From Thermogladius sp. (GTDB lineage Archaea > Thermoproteota > Thermoprotei_A > Sulfolobales > Desulfurococcaceae), in assembly GCA_009904025.1 (NCBI GenBank), contig WYEE01000123.1, positions 1 to 7,032 on the forward strand: a stretch of DNA of 7,032 bases. The letters are read 5' to 3'. The notes under the pieces were generated by a model. That model had not been told where the DNA came from, did not search any database, and was given only the letters and a program-made list of their open reading frames with translations. A program made the translations under genes and the position numbers. Of the stretch, positions 1-5,464 are shown one piece after another. Each line of letters opens with the position of its first letter. The stretch's first letter is position 1.

Positions 1-129
1 ATGCGCCGAGATCCACACTAACACTAGAGATAGCAAACTCTGTCTTGGATTGTAGACAAAAACCTGCCGACTACCGTGGTTAGGGTCTGAGAGATCATTG
101 TGAATCTCCCGTGAAGATGTTTTGAACCC

Positions 130-1143
130 TTAGCGTCTCTGCGCAATCCTCTTAAGATAATAGTCCGAGAGCCCGCCTTCACCTAGTCTAGCAATAAATT
201 CCCTGGTAACCTTTACACCGCTTAAAACCCATGGTAGAATCACGTCTAGGAAATTATAGTCAGGGAAGTATATTATCCCGCTTGAAACCCCTATTAAAGG
301 TTTACCATCCTTGTAGGCGATCATACTCATGGTGGTAGGCTTCATAGGGATACCGTAGGCCACAACTTCATCAGCTACTTGCCTTATGGCGAGGTGTGTT
401 CTATCAGTTGGATCCACGCTCATGCCCCCGACAGCTATAACTGCGTCTGAATCACGGAGTAGTTCCTGGGTTTTACCGGCTATCTCCCTCTCGTCGTCTC
501 TCGCGTATAAGACTCTGCCTGCCACACCCCCGTACTCAGCTATCTTCTTCTTCACAACCTCGCTAGCCACATCTTTCTTCAAGCCTTCAACTATCTCAGT
601 CCCAACAATTAGTATGCCGACAACTCTTTTGACTACTGGCTTCAAAGCGAGGATCGGGCTGTGCTCTCTCGCCACAGATATAACATCGTCGAGCACCCTC
701 CTCGAAACCTTCAAGGGTATGACGTCGACTACTGCAGCCAGCTCGCCTGCCCTGAGCAACGACCCGTTTCTCCTAGTTATCACTGCGATGACACCGCCAA
801 TATTTACTGCTTCAATACCCTTCGAGTTAACGATGAGAAGACCATTCGAGGAGGATTTGACTAAAGCCTTCCCCTCCTCCCCGGCCTCTACCACAAGGGG
901 CCCGCTCACAATATTCTTAGCCAGCTCTAAAGCGGCTTCCGTCTCGAAGACTTCTTCACCCCTCTCCTCAACCTCCTCTAGCACGTAAACGTAGTAGTGT
1001 CCATTACTCTTCATAGCCTCTACGTCCTCCTCTCTGAGGACTTCACCTCTCCTCTTCAAAGCACCCTTCCTATTAGGCGTTATAATAGTGTAGTCCATAG
1101 CAAGTCTTCTACCAACAGCTTCTTCAACCGGCAGAAGCTTCAT
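130..1143 (-). CDS. Molybdopterin-binding-domain protein (MoeA/MogA-like), 337 aa
   Basis: Two-part protein. Residues 1-60 form a small conserved N-terminal module (VEEAVG, then KGALKRRGEVLREEDV) and residues about 172-315 a MoeA/MogA-type molybdopterin-binding domain: VVGILIVGTEI strand, acidic DD at 216-217, and GGMSVDPTD at 239-247. The end carries a GEGGL motif. I recognise this layout from uncharacterised archaeal and clostridial 'molybdopterin-binding proteins', which are distinct from true MoeA. The usual LPG loop of MoeA is VSSG here (286-289), so molybdate/tungstate insertion activity is uncertain; cofactor binding, carriage or sensing is more likely. No molybdo- or tungstoenzyme gene is visible nearby. 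I start at the ATG at 1143, which lies 25 bases from a TATA box (leaderless) and directly behind GGTGGG. The in-frame GTGs at 1152 and 1149 would add three residues and lie upstream of the predicted transcript start. Confidence 0.85.
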   Translation of the reverse strand: MKLLPVEEAVGRRLAMDYTIITPNRKGALKRRGEVLREEDVEAMKSNGHYYVYVLEEVEERGEEVFETEAALELAKNIVSGPLVVEAGEEGKALVKSSSNGLLIVNSKGIEAVNIGGVIAVITRRNGSLLRAGELAAVVDVIPLKVSRRVLDDVISVAREHSPILALKPVVKRVVGILIVGTEIVEGLKKDVASEVVKKKIAEYGGVAGRVLYARDDEREIAGKTQELLRDSDAVIAVGGMSVDPTDRTHLAIRQVADEVVAYGIPMKPTTMSMIAYKDGKPLIGVSSGIIYFPDYNFLDVILPWVLSGVKVTREFIARLGEGGLSDYYLKRIAQRR

Positions 1144-1163
1144 GCCCACCACGCTAAAATGTC

Positions 1164-1172
1164 GTTTATAAG
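1164..1172 (-). promoter_or_regulatory. TATA box of the molybdopterin-binding protein gene
   Basis: On the minus strand this reads CTTATAAAC. Its centre (1168) is 25 bases from the ATG at 1143, so transcription should begin at or next to the start codon, giving a leaderless mRNA. This supports ATG 1143 over the GTG codons at 1152/1149. Confidence 0.55.
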
Positions 1173-1227
1173 AGAATTGGCTTTAAAACTCTATAAGGGG
1201 AAGAATTGTTAATGCTTTAATAAACAT

Positions 1228-1233
1228 AAAAAA
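1228..1233 (-). terminator. T-run terminator after the CMD-family gene
   Basis: Six T residues on the minus strand begin immediately after the TAG stop at 1236-1234, followed by more T-rich sequence (ATGTTTATT). Archaeal termination commonly uses such T tracts. It would separate this transcript from the next gene, which has its own promoter. Confidence 0.4.
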
Positions 1234-1575
1234 CTATTTATACAACTCCCGGGCGTAGTTGTAGGCTTTAACACCGTACATTAGAGCTGGGCCGCCGCCC
1301 ATGCATACGGCTACTTTAATGACATCGTAGACCTCTTCAAGTCTCGCGCCCGCTTTAAACGCCTCGGCTAGATGCCACTGGATGCAGGGCTCGCATCTAA
1401 CGGCAATAGCTATTCCAAGAGACATCAACTCCTTAGTTTTATGATCTAGCGCTCTAGCGGACTCGGACTCCTCTACGTAGTGGAGGAATGTCTGGAGCTC
1501 AGGGTTCTTACCAGCCAACTCGAGGAGGGTGCGTTTAATTTCCTCCAGGCTTTCAGTGAGGCTTTTACCCTCCAT
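1234..1575 (-). CDS. Carboxymuconolactone decarboxylase (AhpD-like) family protein, 113 aa
   Basis: Small all-helical protein of the CMD/AhpD superfamily, about one domain long. The active-site signature E-X11-C-X2-C-X3-H is complete: Glu49, Cys61, Cys64, His68 (RCEPCIQWHL). In AhpD this set forms a thiol peroxidase/disulfide reductase with a proton relay, so a cytoplasmic redox or peroxide-defence role is more likely than true muconolactone decarboxylation. Downstream ALDHKTKEL and a glycine-rich CMGGGPALMYG helix are typical of the family, which forms ring-like oligomers. The start is ATG at 1575. A TATA-like box at 1604-1613 predicts a leader of only several bases, consistent with no clear Shine-Dalgarno. 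Physiological substrate and reductant cannot be read from the sequence. The gene stands alone between the ATP-cone and molybdopterin-binding genes. Confidence 0.9.
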   Translation of the reverse strand: MEGKSLTESLEEIKRTLLELAGKNPELQTFLHYVEESESARALDHKTKELMSLGIAIAVRCEPCIQWHLAEAFKAGARLEEVYDVIKVAVCMGGGPALMYGVKAYNYARELYK

Positions 1576-1603
1576 TCGAGCCCTTGTAGAAGTATGTTGA
1601 CAG

Positions 1604-1613
1604 ATATTAAAAA
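1604..1613 (-). promoter_or_regulatory. TATA box of the CMD-family gene
   Basis: TTTTTAATAT on the minus strand, centred about 33 bases before the ATG at 1575, in the 54-base gap after the ATP-cone gene. It predicts a near-leaderless transcript. Confidence 0.45.
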
Positions 1614-1629
1614 CGATATGGGACTGAAA

Positions 1630-1908
1630 CTACTCCTCGGGTTTTCTCCTTTTAACAGCCCTGTCGAAAACAATCCAGTTCCTATACCATTCCTCATTCT
1701 CTTTCTTCAATAGTTCTAAAACCATTTTCATCAAATCCTTACTTGAAATCTCCGTAACATTTTGCTCGAGGAGTTTCCCTTCAACTATCTTCGCAATCTT
1801 ACGGGCGACACTGACTGGGGCCCCAGTCTTAATAATACTCACGACTATTTTCTCCGGGACGAACTCCTCCTTACTACCGTCTCTCTTCGTCACGTAAATG
1901 CCGTTCAT
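1630..1908 (-). CDS. Stand-alone ATP-cone domain protein, 92 aa
   Basis: The whole protein is essentially one ATP-cone: VTKRDGSKEEF at residues 6-16, then PEKIVVSIIKTGAP and a helical remainder ending in a basic tail (VKRRKPEE). In class I and III ribonucleotide reductases and in NrdR this domain binds ATP/dATP as an allosteric sensor. Here there is no zinc ribbon (as in NrdR) and no reductase domain. The function is unknown; a free-standing nucleotide-responsive regulator or partner subunit is an inference. The start is ATG at 1908, with an excellent Shine-Dalgarno (GGAGG at 1917-1913, 4 bases before the ATG). An A/T-rich TATA element at 1941-1951 gives a leader of about 13 bases. The gene is divergent from the threonine dehydrogenase gene. 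Confidence 0.86.
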   Translation of the reverse strand: MNGIYVTKRDGSKEEFVPEKIVVSIIKTGAPVSVARKIAKIVEGKLLEQNVTEISSKDLMKMVLELLKKENEEWYRNWIVFDRAVKRRKPEE

Positions 1909-1920
1909 TCACCCTCCCCC
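1909..1920 (-). promoter_or_regulatory. Strong Shine-Dalgarno of the ATP-cone gene
   Basis: GGGGGAGGGTGA directly abuts the ATG at 1908. It contains GGAGG and GGTGA, both complementary to the archaeal 16S rRNA 3' end. Neighbouring minus-strand genes lack such a site, so this gene probably has a true short leader. Confidence 0.6.
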
Positions 1921-1940
1921 TTTGTTATATTCTTTGTAAA

Positions 1941-1951
1941 AAATATATATT
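1941..1951 (-). promoter_or_regulatory. TATA box of the ATP-cone gene
   Basis: AATATATATTT on the minus strand, centred about 38 bases before the ATG. The predicted transcription start near 1921 leaves just enough leader to include the Shine-Dalgarno. Confidence 0.5.
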
Positions 1952-2025
1952 CTTTATGCATGAATATGCGTGAAGTTTTGCTATAGAAGTCCACGTATAT
2001 AGAAATATCCCGTGAATCTCTCCCT

Positions 2026-2059
2026 ACAATTGGAGAGAAATCTTATTCTCTATAATTGT
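2026..2059. repeat. Inverted repeat over the threonine operon promoter (candidate operator)
   Basis: Left arm 2026-2039 (ACAATTGGAGAGAA) and right arm 2046-2059 (TTCTCTATAATTGT) match at 12 of 14 positions with a six-base spacer. The right arm contains TATAATT, a possible TATA box about 30 bases before the ATG at 2084. A dimeric regulator bound here would compete with TBP/TFB. If the alternative TATA-like sequence at 1994-2003 is used instead, the repeat would lie in the leader and could fold as a hairpin. Confidence 0.5.
2051..2057 (+). promoter_or_regulatory. Candidate TATA box of the threonine dehydrogenase gene
   Basis: TATAATT is centred about 30 bases upstream of the ATG at 2084, predicting a start a few bases before the ATG. 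GTATATAG at 1994-2001 is an alternative TATA and would give a leader of about 60 bases. In that case GTGAT at 2074-2078, six bases before the ATG start, could serve as a Shine-Dalgarno. Confidence 0.4.
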
Positions 2060-2083
2060 GAAACTAGGCAAATGTGATGGATT

Positions 2084-3025
2084 ATGAGAATCCTGGTTAC
2101 AGGTGCATCCGGGCAGATAGGTTCCGAGTTGGTGCCGGCTCTAAGAGAAGTATACGGGAGGGATAATGTAGTAGCGTCTAGTAGGCGTAGACGTGGGAGT
2201 CTAACGGATCCTTTCGTGGAGCTAGATGTGCTGAGGAGAGATGAGTTGGAGAGGGTTGTGAGAGACTACAAGATAGAAGCGATAGTACACCTAGCGGCTG
2301 TTCTCTCAGCTAAGGGGGAGCAGGATCCCGCGCTCGCTTGGGATGTGAACACCAATGGCACTATAAACGTCCTCGAAGTAGCCAGGGCGAATAAGCTTGA
2401 GATGGTTGTGATCCCCAGTAGCATTGCTGTCTACGGTCCCGAGACACCCGATAACCCGGGTGATATAACCATCATGAAGCCTAAGACGATCTACGGGATC
2501 AGCAAGGTTGTAACAGAGCTCCTCGGAGAATACTACTACTCGAGGTACGGCCTCGACGTCAGGGGGCCTAGGCTACCAGGGGTTATCAGCTGGAAGACGC
2601 CCCCGGGCGGTGGTACGACAGACTATGCTGTCGAAGCCTTCTACGAGGCTGTCAAGAGGAGGGAGTACACTTTCTGGGTGAGGCCGGACACTAGGCTACC
2701 GATGATATACATGCCTGACACGATAAAGGCTTTCCTGCTTCTCATGAAAGCTGAATCAAGCTCTCTTACAGCGAGGTTCTACAATGTCCAGGGCATGAGT
2801 TTCACGGCTAGAGAGCTGGCTGAAACGATAAGGAAATTCATACCCGAGTTCAAAGCAGACTTCAAACCGGATCCATTGAGGCAGAAAATAGCTGATTTAT
2901 GGCCTAAGAGTATTGATGACAGTAGGGCTAGAAGAGACTGGGGTTGGAAGCCGGAGTGGGATCTCGAGTCTATGGCCAGGGATATGATCGAGAACCTGAG
3001 GAGGGTGCTCGTTGAATCAGGCTAG
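2084..3025 (+). CDS. tdh: L-threonine 3-dehydrogenase, SDR/epimerase type, 313 aa
   Basis: NAD-dependent oxidation of L-threonine to 2-amino-3-ketobutyrate, first step of threonine degradation, cytoplasmic. Rossmann motif TGASGQIG at residues 6-13, acidic LDVL at 47-50, catalytic Ser in PSSIAVYG (111-118), and Tyr137/Lys141 of the YxxxK pair (YGISK). The TDH-specific stretches are present: RLPGVIS (163-169), the PGGGTTDYAVEAF segment (from 174) and LPMIYMPD (205-212). These separate it from UDP-galactose 4-epimerases, which it otherwise resembles in fold; length fits the family. It differs from the zinc-dependent MDR-type Tdh of Thermococcales and E. coli. The glycine C-acetyltransferase gene follows 95 bases downstream and would consume the unstable product. 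The start ATG places the Rossmann strand at residue 2, as expected. Confidence 0.93.
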   Translation: MRILVTGASGQIGSELVPALREVYGRDNVVASSRRRRGSLTDPFVELDVLRRDELERVVRDYKIEAIVHLAAVLSAKGEQDPALAWDVNTNGTINVLEVARANKLEMVVIPSSIAVYGPETPDNPGDITIMKPKTIYGISKVVTELLGEYYYSRYGLDVRGPRLPGVISWKTPPGGGTTDYAVEAFYEAVKRREYTFWVRPDTRLPMIYMPDTIKAFLLLMKAESSSLTARFYNVQGMSFTARELAETIRKFIPEFKADFKPDPLRQKIADLWPKSIDDSRARRDWGWKPEWDLESMARDMIENLRRVLVESG

Positions 3026-3078
3026 TTCTCAGTTGGGACATACGGATATGTTTTGGTAGCCTGTTCACGTATGATAGG

Positions 3079-3086
3079 TTTATATC
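3079..3086 (+). promoter_or_regulatory. TATA box of the glycine C-acetyltransferase gene
   Basis: TTTATATC, centred about 38 bases before the ATG at 3121, in the 95-base gap after tdh. Predicted start near 3108 leaves a short leader holding GGTG (3111-3114), six bases before the ATG. The second gene can therefore be transcribed independently of tdh. Confidence 0.55.
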
Positions 3087-3120
3087 TAAACTATGAAATT
3101 ATACCAACACGGTGCTCGGG

Positions 3121-4308
3121 ATGGGTAAATTAGATTGGATTAAAGGGGAGCTCGAGAACCTTAGGAACCAGGGTCTCTACGTTACTATACGGAGGTTGCA
3201 GAGCGCCCAGGGCCCATGGATTGTGGTCGACGGTAGAAGAGTCTTGAACATGTGTAGCAACAACTACCTGGGTTTGGCAGCCCACCCTAGGATCAAAGAA
3301 GCAGCTATAAGGGCGATCTTAGACTACGGTGTCGGAGCTGGGGCTGTGAGAACGATAGCTGGTACAATGGAGTTGCATGAGGTTCTCGAGGAGAAGCTGG
3401 CCCGGTTTAAGAGGAGGGAGGCTGCTGTAGTCTTCCAGAGCGGTTACAACGCGAACCTTGGCGCTTTAAGCGCGCTGGGCTGGGGTAGGAAAGACCTTGT
3501 TTTCGTGAGCGAGGAGTTGAACCACGCTAGTATGATCGACGCTATGAGGCTTGCCGGAGCCCCCAAGGTGATCTACAAGCATATTGATACAGAAGATTTA
3601 AGGAAGAAGCTCGAGGAGGTCAAAGACTATAGGATCAAAGTCATCGTGACAGACGGGGTGTTCTCGATGGATGGCGATCTAGCACCGCTACCCGAGATCG
3701 TTGAAATAGCTGAAGAACACAACGCTATCGTCTACGTCGACGACGCTCACGGTGAAGGGGTTTTAGGAGATCACGGGAGGGGTATTGTAGATTACTATAA
3801 GCTCCACGACAGGGTGGATTTTGAAATGGGTACTTTAAGCAAGGCTTTCGGAGTGATAGGCGGGTATGTCGCCGGGGATCGTGAGGCAATAGAGTTCATT
3901 AAGCAGAGGGGGAGGCCATTCCTTTTCTCAAGCGCCATGAACCCGCCTGACGTGGCGGCTGCTATAGCGGCCGTGGAAATGCTGGAGGAGAGCGATGAGC
4001 TCATCAAGAAGCTATGGGAGAACACGTATATTCTCCAGAAGGGGCTGAGGGACGCTGGCTTCGACCTGGGTGGAACCAAACACCCGATCACGCCAGTCAT
4101 GCTCTACGATGAGAAGCTGGCGCAGGAGTTCTCTAGGAGGCTGTTCGAGGAGTACAACATCTTCGCCCAGGCAATAGTCTACCCGACTGTACCCAAGGGT
4201 AAGGCGAGAATCAGGTTGGAGCCCTCCGCGGCACATAAGGCCGAGGACATGAAGTATGTTGTAGACTCGTTCACCGAGCTGGCTAGAAAACTCGGTTTCT
4301 TCAAGTAG
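3121..4308 (+). CDS. kbl: Glycine C-acetyltransferase (2-amino-3-ketobutyrate CoA ligase), 395 aa
   Basis: PLP-dependent alpha-oxoamine synthase fold (aminotransferase class I/II). It cleaves 2-amino-3-ketobutyrate with CoA to glycine and acetyl-CoA, completing threonine breakdown begun by the gene upstream. Visible motifs: CSNNYLGLA near residue 40, GAGAVRTIAGT, His135 of LNHASMID (stacks on PLP), Asp207/His210 of the DDAH motif, and the Schiff-base Lys241 in GTLSKAFG; GGYV follows. The C-terminal RIRLEPSAAH segment is family-typical, and length (about 395) is normal. I choose ATG 3121 (MGKLDWIK) because this matches the usual N-terminus; the GTG at 3112 would add three residues. Members of this family also include AONS, ALA synthase and serine palmitoyltransferase, but the tdh neighbour favours Kbl. 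From memory it is strikingly close to the Thermococcales protein. Confidence 0.94.
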   Translation: MGKLDWIKGELENLRNQGLYVTIRRLQSAQGPWIVVDGRRVLNMCSNNYLGLAAHPRIKEAAIRAILDYGVGAGAVRTIAGTMELHEVLEEKLARFKRREAAVVFQSGYNANLGALSALGWGRKDLVFVSEELNHASMIDAMRLAGAPKVIYKHIDTEDLRKKLEEVKDYRIKVIVTDGVFSMDGDLAPLPEIVEIAEEHNAIVYVDDAHGEGVLGDHGRGIVDYYKLHDRVDFEMGTLSKAFGVIGGYVAGDREAIEFIKQRGRPFLFSSAMNPPDVAAAIAAVEMLEESDELIKKLWENTYILQKGLRDAGFDLGGTKHPITPVMLYDEKLAQEFSRRLFEEYNIFAQAIVYPTVPKGKARIRLEPSAAHKAEDMKYVVDSFTELARKLGFFK

Positions 4309-4315
4309 CCCCTCT

Positions 4316-4837
4316 CTAGCTAGACAGGTTTTCTCTCACAACCACATACTCTCTATACAACCCGATCAGCGACTGCAAGGCTACTAGAATACTTAGGGAT
4401 GCGAGCACCGGTGTCAACCTTATGCCGAAAGGCGTGTAGTTGAGGACTAGGCCTACTAGAGGTACGACTGCTAGACTTAAACCAATAGACAACGCCAGCT
4501 CTTCAATAGGGCTCAGCTCCCGCCTAGGATAGAGAGCTCTGACGAGCGTATACCCCGGGAGGAACAAGACGAAGATTGAGCCGAAGAAGTATCTGAGCGG
4601 GGTTAAGCACTGGCAGGAGTCCGAGGACAATACGAGGATGAGGGTTATAGCTGTCATCAAGTTAACCGTCCAAAACCAGAGGGAGTAGTCGAGCCTGAAG
4701 GCTACCTCCGGGAATGTCCGCGGGGGGTCAGGATCCTCTATGACGAGGTTCCCCTCAACCCAGTCCCTGTAGGCCTCCAGAATCTTCTTTAAACCCCTCC
4801 CTCCTGCGAATTCCTCGAGCGTTTCACCACTCTTCAA
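4316..4837 (-). CDS. DUF1616-type four-helix membrane protein (N-terminal half), 173 aa
   Basis: Resembles the membrane half of archaeal DUF1616 proteins: a soluble, probably cytoplasmic leader (residues 1-50, with IEDPDPPRTF), then about four TM helices at 53-71, 82-98, 111-133 and 141-160. Family-typical sequence includes LRYFFGSIFVLFLPGY (81-96), ELALSIGLSLAVVPLVGL (113-130) and LNYTPFGIRL. An unusual Cys-Gln-Cys (75-77) lies between TM1 and TM2, probably on the outer side. Normal DUF1616 proteins continue into an outer domain after TM4; this one stops, and the missing half is encoded by the gene just upstream. The start is TTG at 4837, overlapping the previous stop by three bases (TTGA), with GGTG seven bases before it, so the two are translationally coupled. 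Biochemical function of DUF1616 is unknown. Last gene of the operon, 7 bases from the convergent kbl stop. Confidence 0.82.
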   Translation of the reverse strand: MKSGETLEEFAGGRGLKKILEAYRDWVEGNLVIEDPDPPRTFPEVAFRLDYSLWFWTVNLMTAITLILVLSSDSCQCLTPLRYFFGSIFVLFLPGYTLVRALYPRRELSPIEELALSIGLSLAVVPLVGLVLNYTPFGIRLTPVLASLSILVALQSLIGLYREYVVVRENLSS

Positions 4838-5316
4838 AACCCTACACCCGTCACGTTAACTCTCAGAAAGTTGTATTCCCCTGTGTAGAGCCATGTCTCA
4901 TTCTCAGGCGAGTACAAGTAGAGCTCTAACACGAGAGTCTGATTAACCTTAGGGTAGGTGAAAGTAACGTTGAAGGGCAGTGTAGCGTTCTCATCCTCAC
5001 CCAGCATCACGTAGAGGCTTACTAGTGGGGGCGAGTCAAGCGGGGTTGTATTAGTAGGCACCTCCCCATCCCCAATCTTGACGTCGACCCTGAGTAAAGC
5101 TGTGTAGCCTAGGTGGTTGTAGACGAACGCGTTGAAACCAACGGCTTCACCCGCCCTTATATTCGTAGGGTAATTGCCGATCTTGCCCTCTTCGTTCAGC
5201 AATCCAATGGCGGTGAAACTCTCCGCCGACCTGGGGATGGAGGTTGCTATCCCTAGAGCGGAAACCACTATCGACACGGCCAGTATAACCGCGAAGACTT
5301 CATCATCCAAGATCAA
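4834..5316 (-). CDS. Single-TM exported-domain protein, DUF1616 C-terminal-half-like, 160 aa
   Basis: N-terminal membrane anchor (residues 7-27, after an acidic LDDE), then a beta-rich outer domain of about 130 residues. SAESFTAIGLLNEEGKIGNYP and the following TNIRAGE match the start of the outer domain of DUF1616 proteins (typical pattern: FTE..IL...G.A.NYP.N...GE), so this looks like the C-terminal half of that family as its own gene. Six N-X-T sequons (Asn89, 110, 116, 125, 139, 154) agree with an outside location and N-glycosylation. I start at TTG 5316 because GGTGAG (5327-5322) lies five bases upstream; TTG at 5310 is an alternative. Its stop overlaps the TTG start of the four-TM gene. 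A membrane-anchored partner subunit is likely; ligand unknown. Confidence 0.78.
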   Translation of the reverse strand: MILDDEVFAVILAVSIVVSALGIATSIPRSAESFTAIGLLNEEGKIGNYPTNIRAGEAVGFNAFVYNHLGYTALLRVDVKIGDGEVPTNTTPLDSPPLVSLYVMLGEDENATLPFNVTFTYPKVNQTLVLELYLYSPENETWLYTGEYNFLRVNVTGVGF

Positions 5317-5321
5317 AACTT

Positions 5322-5327
5322 CTCACC
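5322..5327 (-). promoter_or_regulatory. Shine-Dalgarno fixing the TTG start of the DUF1616 C-half gene
   Basis: GGTGAG on the minus strand, five bases before TTG at 5316. The TGA inside it is the stop of the possible small ORF 5323-5451, as is common in tightly packed archaeal operons. Confidence 0.5.
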
Positions 5328-5451
5328 AGCAAATTCGAGTTGAACCCCAAGGCCATCTTCGGTCAAGACTTATTGAAATAATAGACTCTCGCGCAACCCT
5401 TATTAAACCATACTCAGGGATCCCAGTATAGCACTGCATCGTAGAACCCAA
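5323..5451 (-). CDS. Possible small protein, 42 aa, uncertain
   Basis: Fills the gap between two operon genes. The TTG start at 5451 lies seven bases after a perfect AGGAGG and four bases after the upstream stop; its TGA stop is embedded in the next gene's Shine-Dalgarno, six bases before that start. The product begins MGSTMQCYTGIPEYG and ends WGSTRICW, has two Cys and three Trp, no TM helix and no family I recognise. It is in the same frame as the following gene, so a single TGA separates them: this could be a remnant N-terminal extension. A GTG at 5459 overlapping the upstream stop opens only 18 codons in another frame. Real gene, leader peptide or non-coding spacer remain possible. Confidence 0.35.
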   Translation of the reverse strand: MGSTMQCYTGIPEYGLIRVARESIISISLDRRWPWGSTRICW

Positions 5452-5455
5452 CCTC

Positions 5456-5464
5456 TCACCTCCT
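5456..5464 (-). promoter_or_regulatory. Perfect Shine-Dalgarno within the operon
   Basis: AGGAGGTGA on the minus strand, the full complement of the archaeal 16S anti-SD. It overlaps the stop of the signal-peptide protein gene and is the strongest such site in the window. The only well-placed start is TTG 5451 of the small ORF, which suggests something here is translated. Confidence 0.5.

Noticed and set aside
1..129. Open minus-strand frame running off the left edge, and a TTTTT run (62-58, minus) that might be a terminator
   Set aside because: No ATG, no Shine-Dalgarno and no recognisable peptide in the frame; the T-run is short and lies about 70 bases past the stop. Too weak to annotate; the segment looks intergenic.
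1..129. tRNA or C/D-box RNA (GGGTTCAAA on the minus strand, CTGA on the plus strand)
   Set aside because: No pairing T-arm, acceptor stem or matched C and D boxes could be found around these short strings.
386..988. Long plus-strand open frame (200 codons)
   Set aside because: Antisense shadow of the molybdopterin-binding gene; serine/threonine-rich composition and no domain or start signal.
101..2024. Shared GTGAATCTC near 101-109 and 2012-2020
   Set aside because: A nine-base match is expected many times by chance in 7 kb and the flanks do not agree.
4309..4315. Bidirectional terminator between kbl and the convergent DUF1616 gene
   Set aside because: The gap is 7 bases with no hairpin and no clear T-run on either strand at the stops.
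5410..5430. GGGATCCC with flanking ATACT/AGTAT arms as a regulatory hairpin
   Set aside because: Stem is broken by an asymmetric two-base bulge and lies inside the possible small ORF; likely chance.
5320..5455. A third minus-strand frame with aromatic-rich stretches interrupted by two TGA codons, suggesting selenocysteine or a decayed gene
   Set aside because: No SECIS-like element seen, selenocysteine is not expected in Crenarchaeota, and the peptide matches nothing known to me; the small-ORF frame has better signals.
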